Origin: Anthracocystis setariae
Taxonomy: Eukaryota; Basidiomycota; Ustilaginomycetes; Ustilaginales; Ustilaginaceae
Assembly (NCBI GenBank): GCA_928724745.1
Contig: CAKMXJ010000020.1
Span: forward strand, 1 to 64,000
Direction: 5' to 3'
DNA: 64,000 nt
Shown: in pieces, positions 12,529 to 22,292 of the stretch
How the letters are laid out: the number at the start of each line of letters is the position of its first letter
Numbering within the stretch: the first letter of the stretch is position 1
Made by a program: the position numbers and the translations under genes
Notes under the pieces: generated by a model
What the model was told of the DNA's origin: nothing
Seen by the model: the letters and a program-made list of their open reading frames with translations, nothing else
Database searches by the model: none

Positions 12529-12960
12529 CCAGTTTCCGGCAAGTCCCCTTTTCTGACCAAGCCTGGGGGACTCTCCTGTTTTGGAAATTTCAAGTTGATT
12601 TCAGGCAAGTCCCCCTCCTGGCAATCTGCACATTTTCCTTCCGCTGGGGGACTCTCCTGTTTGAGAAATTTTCCTTTGATTTCAGATGTGTCTTTGCAAT
12701 TGTAGTGGACTGTCTTCTGTTTTGTTACCGACCGTCTCCTGTTTCTTACTGATTGTCTTCAAATTGTTACTGACTGTCTTCCAATTTGAAGTAGACGGTC
12801 TGTCTTTTTGTTTGAAGTGGACCGTCATCTGCTGAATTCAAATCCAAAATAATTTTGAAGTGGCATGTCTTCCTGGCATTTCAAAATCCAGCACAGTTTT
12901 CAAATGGACCGTCTCATTTTCTCAGGGATGCGTCCAAACAACAATTTTTTGCCCATCAAA
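12529..12960 (+). repeat. Epsilon piece, copy 2
   Basis: Second copy of 11393-11824. Here the CCCATCAAACCC end passes directly into the 133-bp repeats rather than into telomere repeats. Confidence 0.85.
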
Positions 12961-12963
12961 CCC

Positions 12964-13500
12964 GAAGCCGATGGAAAGTGATAGAAGGTTCCGGAATGTT
13001 GTGGAAGCTTGGCTGTGCATGTGGCTGTGCATGGCAGAACCTTCTAGAACCTTCCGGTAGCTGATGGAAGCAGATGGAACCCAATAGAAGGTCATGGAAG
13101 CCGATGGAAAGTGATAGAAGGTTCCGGAATGTTGTGGAAGCTTGGCTGTGCATGCGGCTGTGCATGGCAGAACCTTCTAGAACCTTCCGGTAGCTGATGG
13201 AAGCAGATGGAACCCAATAGAAGGTCATGGAAGCCGATGGAAAGTGATAGAAGGTTCCAGAATCTTCCAGAATGTTGTGGAAATGTGGCTGTGCATGTGG
13301 CTGTGCAGTAGAAACTTCTGGAATCTTTCAGAATGTTCCAGAAACCAATGGAAGCATGTGGAACCCCATGGAAACTGGTTTTGGAACCTTCCGGAAGGTG
13401 ATGGAAAGTGCTGGAAGCGTGGCTGTGCATGTGGCTGTGCGTGGCTGTGCATGTGGCTGTGCGTGGCTGTGCATGTGGCTGTGCTCAGGAGCTTCCACTG
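12964..13500. repeat. 133-bp tandem repeat plus GGCTGTGCATGT microsatellite upstream of P2
   Basis: Units begin GAAGCCGATGGAAAGTG at 12964, 13097 and 13230. A degenerate remainder and short TGTGGCTGTGCATG repeats (13420-13485) follow. The block lies immediately upstream of the P2 promoter, parallel to the 90-bp repeats upstream of P1. Confidence 0.85.
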
Positions 13501-13521
13501 CTTTCTAGATGGCTCCACGGT

Positions 13522-13578
13522 GGCAAAAAAAGCGAATTTCTGCGCCATATGTCAGGGGGATGAAAGGTATATATACAG
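13522..13578 (+). promoter_or_regulatory. Probable P2 promoter: AAAAAAAGCGAATTT motif and TATA box
   Basis: GGCAAAAAAAGCGAATTTC at about 13522 is followed about 30 bp later by GGTATATATACAGG at about 13567. The P2 ATG is 530 bp downstream, so a long, CAAGACC-rich leader (possibly spliced) is implied. Related A-tract motifs lie upstream of P3 and P4. Confidence 0.5.
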
Positions 13579-14103
13579 GCCCTTTCTCCCACCTATCTGG
13601 CTCTTTCCTTGTCGCTTTTTCAGTGTGTGTGCGTATCCCTGTGCCTCAAGAAGTCTGCAAGTGAGTTGACGTGTTCTAAGACGACTGGTGCTGTCTCTTG
13701 ACTTAGGTGACTAGTCCCTATACAGAGCTCCTGCCCGGCGTCTTGTCTTCTGTATTCTCTGCTAGACGTGGCTTGGCCAACCATATCTAGTGGAGATTGG
13801 AAGATCACCTCTGGTGGAACAAAAAAAGTCAACAAACCTCAAGAGCATCAAGCAATCCAAAGCAAAGGACCTCAAGACAACAAGACCACCTCAAGACCTT
13901 GTCAATAGCCTCTTCTTGACGTTGCACCAAGCCCATTATCATCCACAGGAACCCTCCTCAAGATCCCAGGACATCAAGACCTCAAGCATTGGACAAATCA
14001 AACGACCGAGCAACATCAACTCACTTTGCGCCAGACACAGCACAGACGCCCAAGCAATCCTCTCTTCTTTTCAGCACCTCTCTATTCCCTTGAGAGCGTC
14101 ACA

Positions 14104-16464
14104 ATGGACCATCCATTGCCCATTAGGATGGACCATCAAGTCACCAAAGGATTCATGGCTCCACGTGACCTTGATGCGTGGAACATCAGCCTGTACCCCA
14201 AAGACTTACTCCAGGTGTTCAAGCCAATGTCACCTGTTCAGTTGGTCAGTCACGCTCCCACCATCAAGGACCATCCCACATTCAAGGACTGGGTCAGCGC
14301 TGGCCAGTGCGTCTTCAACATCAAGATCCACCCAAAGTTCAAGATCCCGCTCCTCAACGTCCTCATCTCCGCCGACATCATCATGCTGGGCTCCGACTAT
14401 CCTGAAGCTCTGATCCGGGGCAATCAGGTGATCACCTGCAGTGTCTTCATCAACTGTCTGCAGAAGGCAGGTGTTGATACTGTCAGAGTCCAAGGCTACG
14501 GCATGAAGATGTGGGTCAACTACCCATATGACGGTCCAGACCTTGGCAACCCTCAACACCCAATGTCGGACCTCAATACCTTTGACCTGGCATGTAACTG
14601 GCCCAGCCAGAACATCTGGCTTGTGACCAACCGACATGACAGCATCCCTGGCCTCCAGCAGTATCCCATCCTCACACCGGTGGGCCAGGGCTTTGGCGGT
14701 GTCCAGATGCCGGTCCAGTACGGTGGTGAGACATATCGGGTGAAGATCTATCCACGCATCGTCCACCAGATCAAGGCACAGGCTGGCAACCACATGCTCA
14801 ACAAGCCAAAGTCAATCTACATCTGCAAGAAGCGGAGAGCAACCCTGCTTGGCCATCTGGCGCACATGGAGAAGCTATCAAGCCAACAGCTTGGTGGCAT
14901 ACGGGTTGAGGCTACGATCACCAGCCCAACCCTCAGCCTTGCTGTACGCAACATCACGGCTACTCCTGTGCTCAATATAACCCAGTACATGACGCCACGG
15001 GTTGAGGCAATGGAGCTGTACAAGATACGGAGCATCAAGATCAACAAGGAGGACTACATCAAGAACCTGCGTGATCTGCTGGCCAAAGCAGATGAGCAAC
15101 AGGTGTTCTCTGGCAATAACAGCCGCTCTCCTCACCCTGACTCCCAGCAGATCATCATTGACCTCTTCAATGCGCTGGGTTGGCATACTGGACGCTTTGA
15201 GCCAACACGCTGGGATCATCCAGCTGCCTGGTGGCTCCACTCTCAAGGAGAAGCACCAGTGATCACCAGCAATGATGTGGAGATGGAAACACAGGCTGAG
15301 GAGCGCCGTCAGCCATCCAAGGCTCTCCTGAAGCGCCGTCTGCGCACCATGGATGCTCTGCGTAGCTTCTTTGGCCAGATCAAAGGTCAGACACCGTGTC
15401 CCAAGTGTCAGAAGCCAGCGCCAGCACTGTACAACCAAGGTGGGCGCCGTCAGTTCCGCCTGCAGTGCACTGGCTGCAAGGCACGCCTCAATCAAGAGCA
15501 GGCTCGAGAGTACTTTGGCCAGCTGCTTGATCAAGGCCGTCTGACGGTAGACCTGGGTCCAGAGCCAGTGCCAGAGCCAGAGGCAGCAGCAATGGAGGCA
15601 GTCACTACAGAGGAGGAGGATGTCGACATGCCTGACCTTGGCAGCAACTCTGATTCCTCAGCTGACCAGGCTCCTGTCCATCCTCTGCATGGTCCACGCC
15701 GTCAGAGCAACCGTCTGCGTAGGCGTCTCTCTCCTGCAGTGGCAGCACCAACGGTGGAGCTGCACACGCATGGCACAGATGCAGTGGTGCTCCTCCCAGC
15801 AGCATTGCCAGCCCCTGCTGTGGTTAGGAGCAGCAGCGCAGAGACCAGCGCTAGCATTCAGGCCATCTTGGATGAGCTTGATGCAGAGCTGGTCTCCAGC
15901 CCAGACCGCAGATGCAGGGAGACACCCAACCCCTTTGTGGCTGAGCTGATGGTATCACCAGCAGTCACCCTGCCCTCCCGTCAGCCACTGCAGAGCAAGC
16001 CCAGCCTCCATGCTGTTGACAGAGTCACTGTACTGGCTGCTACGCTTCGCAACCTGTATGGTCTGAAGGTCAGCAACATCATTGGCAGGGATGGCAACTG
16101 CATGTTCAGGGCCATGGCATACCACCTGACAGGCAACCAAGACCAGCATATGATGGTCAGGACAAAAGCAATCCACTGGCTGCAGCGGAATCCTGACATC
16201 CTGCTGGTATTTGCGGCCCAGGGCGATGGGCATCTCTCCGCTGCCACATACCTGGCTAACATGGCCAAGCCAGGAACATGGGGTGACGAGATCATGCTCA
16301 TGGCCATTGCGCAGGCATTCAGCATCTCAATCATGGTCTACTCTGGCACAGACCCTCAGACCGGTGACAGCCATGGCACCATCTACCCTCACAATGCAGA
16401 GGGACCCCACTATGGCCTGTTTCACCTGGCCAAGTCCCAGCATTATGAGCTCCTGTTCCCCTGA
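14104..16464 (+). CDS. P2: YGMK-family protein with C4 zinc ribbon and OTU cysteine protease domain
   Basis: Intact 786-residue frame. I chose the ATG at 14104 (GTCACAATGG context) over an upstream in-frame ATG at 14026. The family core runs from LDAWNISLYP to about residue 390, with YGMK, GQGFGGV, KIYPRIVHQIK, GGIRVEATI, LFNALGWHTG and AWW. A C4 ribbon follows (C432, C435, C455, C458), then a low-complexity acidic/basic linker, then a C-terminal OTU domain with D663-G-N-C666 (catalytic Cys) and H780 in QHYELL. OTU proteases cleave ubiquitin-like conjugates or polyproteins; the substrate here is unknown. The core shared by P1-P4 is not a family I recognise. Codon and motif use is ordinary, unlike P1 and P3. 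Confidence 0.9.
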   Translation: MDHPLPIRMDHQVTKGFMAPRDLDAWNISLYPKDLLQVFKPMSPVQLVSHAPTIKDHPTFKDWVSAGQCVFNIKIHPKFKIPLLNVLISADIIMLGSDYPEALIRGNQVITCSVFINCLQKAGVDTVRVQGYGMKMWVNYPYDGPDLGNPQHPMSDLNTFDLACNWPSQNIWLVTNRHDSIPGLQQYPILTPVGQGFGGVQMPVQYGGETYRVKIYPRIVHQIKAQAGNHMLNKPKSIYICKKRRATLLGHLAHMEKLSSQQLGGIRVEATITSPTLSLAVRNITATPVLNITQYMTPRVEAMELYKIRSIKINKEDYIKNLRDLLAKADEQQVFSGNNSRSPHPDSQQIIIDLFNALGWHTGRFEPTRWDHPAAWWLHSQGEAPVITSNDVEMETQAEERRQPSKALLKRRLRTMDALRSFFGQIKGQTPCPKCQKPAPALYNQGGRRQFRLQCTGCKARLNQEQAREYFGQLLDQGRLTVDLGPEPVPEPEAAAMEAVTTEEEDVDMPDLGSNSDSSADQAPVHPLHGPRRQSNRLRRRLSPAVAAPTVELHTHGTDAVVLLPAALPAPAVVRSSSAETSASIQAILDELDAELVSSPDRRCRETPNPFVAELMVSPAVTLPSRQPLQSKPSLHAVDRVTVLAATLRNLYGLKVSNIIGRDGNCMFRAMAYHLTGNQDQHMMVRTKAIHWLQRNPDILLVFAAQGDGHLSAATYLANMAKPGTWGDEIMLMAIAQAFSISIMVYSGTDPQTGDSHGTIYPHNAEGPHYGLFHLAKSQHYELLFP

Positions 16465-17414
16465 TCTGTTCCAAGTTCCAAGTTCTGTGTTCCGTATGTA
16501 AATAGTTGTGGGGTCTAGGGCACTTTTTTTCCCACTGGGTTTTTTCCCCTAGACCATGTAAATAGTCGCTCCAATACATAATAGTATACACGTCTACACC
16601 TTCCTGTCTGTGGTGTTTGGTGGCCCTACCGGTGACTGACCAAAAGAGGCAGACAGACCTGCAAAGTGGTTGAATCATCTTTAGAAGGTGTGAGAGCCTC
16701 ACCGCACATTCAACAGCAGTGTCTCAATATACAAGTTCAGGTCGGCCCTACCTGACCAGGGTAGGGCTAGGGCTAGGTTCAGGTCCCAAAAAATTTTAGC
16801 CCTAGGGCCTGGAAGACAACTTGCTTAGATAGTGTCTGATATGGCTCCTGCATGCCAGAGAACCCCAGCGCACATCAAAAAATGGCCACTTATTATGCCA
16901 GAAGAGTCCAACCCTACGGGGGTAGGGCCTGGCTGACACGTTTCACCCTTCCCCGCTGCAACCGCAACCGGTACAGCATTGACCTTGCAGATACAGCCAT
17001 TTGGCACCATTTGACATGTATGTCATTAAGAGATGCAGTCCATCCAAGCCACTTTTTTGGTCCACAAAATGCTCCCATGGTCCCCCCTTTGGATTTGGCC
17101 GTTTTTCAACTTCTGCTGCCCCTATACCCTCAGTATGCATTCCCCATCCCTGCTTTCTTGCATACATTCCTATTTCACCATTACGCACCTTCCTGCGGCA
17201 TCAGATCCCTCAAAATCCAAAAAAAGTTCTCAGACCCTACCTCGACCCGGGGTCCCGACCCTACTTTCGGTGACCCGCCCTGACCTGTTTTTATAGTCAA
17301 CTTGCGTAGGGCCACTTAATGACTTCAGCCAAACTCACCTAGCACTATCCAGTAATGCACAGAGAAGGGGGTGTTATGTCTTCAGCCCTACCACAAGATC
17401 CCCTTGTAACCCTA
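16465..17414 (+). other. P2 3' region ending at a telomere-type join
   Basis: Non-coding. Contains several GGGTAGGGC tracts and ends CCCCTTGTAACCCTAAG at about 17399-17415, the same kind of right end as the alpha to delta pieces. If P2 is transcribed to this point, its RNA 3' end would be complementary to the telomere G strand. Confidence 0.55.
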
Positions 17415-17634
17415 AGTCAGAACCTACCTTTCTAAGATGGCCAGGCATGGTACATGGGGGGATGATGCTACTTTAAGTGCAGCAGTCTCCATCTTCAAGC
17501 TCAGTTTGGTGATCATCAACCCAGATAGATCCTACTTTGAGGTCAACAAAGTACCTGCTCCTACCCAGTGGCATGCCCTCTACTACACAGGCAACCACTA
17601 TGAGCTTGTACTGAAGTACAACTCAGAGGCATAG
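17415..17634 (+). pseudogene. Left-truncated P3-like OTU tail
   Basis: Starting right after the CTTGTAACCCTAAG join, the frame reads GTWGDDATLSAAV...WHALYYTGNHYELV. It matches the last third of the P3 OTU domain, including the catalytic His, but the Cys half is missing. The stop at 17632-17634 and the following 3' region (GGTTTTTCCTCACAATGAAGTACC) match P3's downstream sequence. It is a 5'-truncated, 3'-complete copy, not a working gene. Confidence 0.85.
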
Positions 17635-18480
17635 GTACTTGGACCGAAGTTTGTATATAGTTGGCTCCTAGTTGTACATAGTTCCTGAAGTTCCCATGGA
17701 CTTCATCTGAGGTTTTTTCATCCTCTTCACTGAGGGTTTTTCCTCACAATGAAGTACCTTTCTCTTGATCAAAGTACCTTCCAACCTAGACTGAAGTAGG
17801 ATCAACCTCTGTGGACTGACCCTTGAACCCTAGGCAGACCTCATCCAAGTATGTTGGAACCTGAGTCCAACCAGGTTCAAGTACATTGCCAAGCCATGGT
17901 TGAAGATAGGCAGAAGTACCATCAACCTTAGTTGAAGTGCAGGAAGTACAGTTCAAGCTCGGTCCAAACTATACTTGGCACATACTTCAACTTCAAGTCA
18001 CCCAGCTTGGACTCCATCAGAACACCCCAGCCAGCATCCAAGTTTGAGCTTCAACCCTCAGTCAACCTACCCTCAACTTAGGTCAACCCCACCCTGAACT
18101 TTGGTCAACCCTACTTGGACCCCATCTTCAAACCTGGGTTGACCAAACTTGGACCTAGGTTCAAGGTACCTTGGTGTCAACTTTGAACCCCTGTAGCACC
18201 GCAACCACTTGCAATTTCACCACTCTTGACATGTGTACAGCCTCTCTATAGGTTCTTCTAGCTGTTCCACACATTGCCTCCACCCTTCCTCCGCTTTGAA
18301 AAAAAAATATTCTTCCCCGACAGAATCCTGGCAGCAACTTCAAATGCCCGTATCTCCGTCAATAGAGTAAACTTTACCCCAAACTCAATGGTTTCTGGCA
18401 GCTCTCAGCCAGCTCTACAACTCTCATTAGTACAGATTTGATGGTGAAATTCATAGTCGCTGAGGAGAGCCTTGTAACCC
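17635..18480 (+). repeat. P3-like 3' region with gamma right end
   Basis: Rich in TTCAACC, AAGTACC and GTACC. It contains CAACTTTGAACC, a poly-A/T turn, a TATCTCCG segment and CTCTCATTAGTACAGATTT, and ends GAGAGCCTTGTAACCC. Shared gamma ends occur at about 19410, 25492, 26145, 26798 and 27451. Confidence 0.8.
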
Positions 18481-20290
18481 TAACCCAATATTGACGGAGC
18501 CGTACAGCAACATTTTATTATGCAACTTGCGTAGGGTTAAGTAATCAAATATACCTATTTTGGGTAGATGAACAACTTTTATTAAGCAACCCTACCCTGT
18601 TTGTAAAAGCACACCCCCTTGTAACCCTGGTCCATTTTCCCACTTTCAAAGGGGGGACCCTTGGAGCTTCGACCGAAATCTCCAAAAACGACAAGTCGGC
18701 CATAGCTCCACAACCACTTTGCGCCCTTCCATGGGAGTTTCAGGGTGTTCATTTGGGCCTATTTGAGCCATAGTTTACTATGGGTGCGTCCCTGAAAAGT
18801 GAAATTTTTGCCAACCCGAGTCGAGTCGGGCCGATATTGACGGAGCCGTACAGCAACATTTTATTATGCAACTTGCGTAGGGTTAAGTAATCAAATATAC
18901 CTATTTTGGGTAGATGAACAACTTTTATTAAGCAACCCTACCCTGTTTGTAATTCAGACCCCCTTGTAACCAGAACACCCCAGCCAGCATCCAAGTTTGA
19001 ACTTCAACCCTCAGTCAACCTACCCTCAACTTCGGTCAACCCTACTTGGACCCCATCTTCAAACCTGGGTTGACCAAACTTGGACCTAGGTTCAAGGTAC
19101 CTTGGTGTCAACTTTGAACCCCTGTAGCACCGCAACCACTTGCAATTTCACCACTCTTGACATGTGTACAGCCTCTCTATAGGTTCTTCTAGCTGTTCCA
19201 CACATTGCCTCCACCCTTCCTCCGCTTTGAAAAAAAAATATTCTTCCCCGACAGAATCCTGGCAGCAACTTCAAATGCCCGTATCTCCGTCAATAGAGTA
19301 AACTTTACCCCAAACTCAATGGTTTCTGGCAGCTCTCAGCCAGCTCTACAACTCTCATTAGTACAGATTTGATGGTGAAATTCATAGTCGCTGAGGAGAG
19401 CCTTGTAACCCTACCCTGGAGCCGTACAGCAACATTTTATTATGCAACTTGCGTAGGGTTAAGTAATCAAATATACCTATTTTGGGTAGATGAACAACTT
19501 TTATTAAGCAACCCTACCCTGTTTGTAATTCAGACCCCCTTGTAACCCTAAGTCTGCCTGGCCTTTGCAATTGTAGTGGACTGTCTTCTGCTTTGTTACC
19601 AACCGTCTCCTGTTTCTTACTGATTGTCTTCAAATTGTTACTGACTGTCTTCCAATTTGAAGTAGACCGTCTGTCTTTTTCTTTGAAGTGGACCGTCATC
19701 TGCTGAATTCAAATCCAAAATAATTTTGAAGTGGCACGTCTTCCTGGCATTTCAAAATTCAGCACAATTTTCAAATCGACCGTCTCATTTTCTCAGGGAC
19801 GCGTCCAAACAACGATTTTTTGCCCATCAAACCCCAGGGTGTTCATTTGGGCCTATTTGAGCCATAGTTTACTATGGGTGCGTCCCTGAAAAGTGAAATT
19901 TTTGCCAACCCGAGTCGAGTTGGGCCGATATTGACGGAGCCGTACAGCAACATTTTATTATGCAACTTGCATAGGGTTAAGTAATCAAATATACCTATTT
20001 TGGGTAGATGAACAACTTTTATTAAGCAACCCTACCCTGTTTGTAATTCAGACCCCCTTGTAACCCTTTACTATGGGTGCGTCCCTGAAAAGTGAAATTT
20101 TTGCCAACCCGAGTCGAGTTGGGCCGATATTGACGGAGCCGTACAGCAACATTTTATTATGCAACTTGCATAGGGTTAAGTAATCAAATATACCTATTTT
20201 GGGTAGATGAACAACTTTTATTAAGCAACCCTACCCTGTTTGTAATTCAGACCCCCTTGTAACCCCCTAACCCTAAGATCCTGGGGATAA
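18481..20290 (+). repeat. Array of right-end-complete, left-truncated pieces joined by telomere remnants
   Basis: Order: delta (18487-18626), long delta (18627-18971), gamma (18972-19412), delta (19414-19549), epsilon part (19551-19832), delta (19833-20063), delta (20066-20266), then CCCTAACCCTAAG. Delta copies share a CTTGTAACCC right end but begin at different internal points (AATATTGACGG, GTCCATTTTCC, GGAGCCGTAC, CAGGGTGTTC, TTTACTATGGG), each next to CCC or CCCTAACCC. No gene. Confidence 0.85.
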
Positions 20291-20439
20291 GCATTATAAG
20301 CCCAATTATACATCACAATGGTGGATAGTGTGGGTGTTCATGGACATTATATTGCTTTTATGATTGTTGGGTCTGCCTCCCAAGGCAACCTGACTTATCC
20401 AGGGGGTCAGGGCATGTTATGAACTAAGATACAAAGAGA

Positions 20440-20799
20440 CTAGAGAGCATTGGCCTTGTCAAGGCACCTTTTGGCCATGGTGGTGAGCATGGCCTTGCCA
20501 CTAACATCATCATCAAGGCAGGAGATCATGGAGTGGAGCATGGTGATGTTCTCCTTGAGAGCTTGGAGGTCAGGGTTGTTGGCCTTCTTGAGCTTGCCAA
20601 TGGGCTCTGCAACCACCTTGCAGGGACCTAAGCCATTGCCAAAACACTTGGAACACTTGAGGGATCTGTCAGAGGGCATAGGGGTGCAGGAGGAAGGCTT
20701 GCCTGAGTCAATACAGAACTGGCATGGATGCTGGACTGGGAGATCAGCTGGGGCCTTGCCAGAAGGCTTGGAAGAGGTGGTAGAGCGATCAGCAGGCAT
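20440..20799 (-). CDS. Small Zn-cluster-like protein of module C
   Basis: 119 residues, single exon, start at 20799. It encodes CQFCIDSGKPSSC and CSKCFGNGLGPC, that is C-x2-C-x8-C and C-x2-C-x7-C, followed by a possibly helical tail. This is the same double half-cluster layout as the module A protein and the E1/E2 antisense proteins; spacing differs from canonical GAL4 clusters. It is divergent from P3, which starts 1.5 kb to the right. A sequence-specific DNA-binding role is inferred from the layout only. Confidence 0.6.
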   Translation of the reverse strand: MPADRSTTSSKPSGKAPADLPVQHPCQFCIDSGKPSSCTPMPSDRSLKCSKCFGNGLGPCKVVAEPIGKLKKANNPDLQALKENITMLHSMISCLDDDVSGKAMLTTMAKRCLDKANAL

Positions 20800-22292
20800 G
20801 TTGGAGAAGTTGGAAGAGGATGGATGGTGGTGGTAGGAAAGAAAGATGCAAAGTGCAAAAAACAGAATTTATCCTTTTTTCAACCCCAAATTTTTCAAAA
20901 TTTTCATCCATGGCTGTGGGAATTTTCAAAATTACAGTTAGTCACATGACTTGCTGTGGGAATTTTTGAAATTACAGTTAGTCACATGACATGGTCACAT
21001 GACATGGTCAGAACTATTACCTGGCATGTGTTAAACCTCACTCACCACCAAAAAATTGCGTTTTTATCAAACATAGGTTCATATAGGCCCCCAGGCAGGG
21101 AATTCTGACACGTAATTCTTTTGCTCAAACACGTAATTTTCACCGAGATACGGGCATCGGGAATATTGCTATTGATTTTCCACCGTAACTGACATAATAA
21201 TCATATGCAAATGAGGTATCATTTTGAACGTATTGAACGGCTCTAAACAGTAGCGCTGTTTGCGTGATGAAAATCCGACATCTATTTTTGGCCAATTTGG
21301 CCCGGCAACTGCTTCGAACTGAAATGGCTGCATCAAATGGAAAGCAAAGTGGGGCAAATGGGGGTGCGTTTGAACCGTACAACTCAGCTCCACATGATGG
21401 TACCATTTTCAGATCCATTGGAACTCATCTTGACATGGTCAAAATTCCAACTTTTCCAACGTTGGTTTGACTTAGGGTTGAGCTGCCAAACAGTACAAGG
21501 AAGTAGCTCACAGCTAGGTTCAACATAGGCTTGTGTAACCTTCCTGAGCTAAAAGCTAGGTTCAATGTAGGCTGGTGGGACCTTCCTGTGGTTGACCGTA
21601 TTTGCAAGGTATGGTCAACCAGGACTGGAGCACCTTCATTGCTTGCATCCTGCACTTGGAGGACGTTCAACCTAGGTCTAGTGAAGCTCCAGCCAAGTCC
21701 AGTTTAGGTTGGTGAAGTGTAACGTGTGTCAAAGGTGGTTGAACATACTTGCACCATTCTCATACGTAGGCTCAGCCTAGGAGCATCCACCTTGCCTGTG
21801 CCTGATGTACCTTCTGCCAAGGCGTACCTGGGCTTGACCTGCTTGAACTGAGGTTTGACTGCAGCTATGACAACAGTTGCCACACCTTGACTGGAGTCCA
21901 ACATAGGTTTGTGTATGTGAGACCCCACTTGACCGCACTTCAACGTGTTCAGCCAATGGTTGACCCTACTTGAACCCTACTTCACTACAGTTTACTGAGG
22001 CTGTTGGAGCCTTGACCCTACTAGAACATACGTGGAGGTGAGGCCAACTGCAACTGTGTACAACAATGATGTACCATGGTATGTTGAACTGCCGTTGAAC
22101 TGCCGTACATACTGGGACAAACGTAGGTCAACTTCTGCATTTAAAATTCGCTTTTTTGAGCCTTCTTTTATCACAATTTACTCCTTTCCTTCCTATTTAT
22201 CACTCCTCCACATTCTGATCCATCACCACACTTCACCAACTTCAACCTACCTCAACCTACCTTACCAAACTTGCACCTACCTTTTGCCTACC
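20800..22292. promoter_or_regulatory. Divergent intergenic region between the Zn-cluster gene and P3
   Basis: Left part: a TGCAAAAAACAGAATTT motif at about 20857, then a repeated GAAATTACAGTTAGTCACATGAC. Middle: a module-type segment (21100-21440). Right part: dense AACCTAGGTTCAA- and GTAC-type motifs without a gene. AAATTCGCTTTTTTGAG at about 22143 is the reverse complement of the A-tract motif upstream of P2 and lies about 150 bp from the P3 ATG. Confidence 0.45.

Noticed and set aside
15605..15805. Many overlapping frames inside P2, P4, gag-pol and the antisense genes
   Set aside because: They are shadows of GC-rich real genes in other frames, with no start context or domain.
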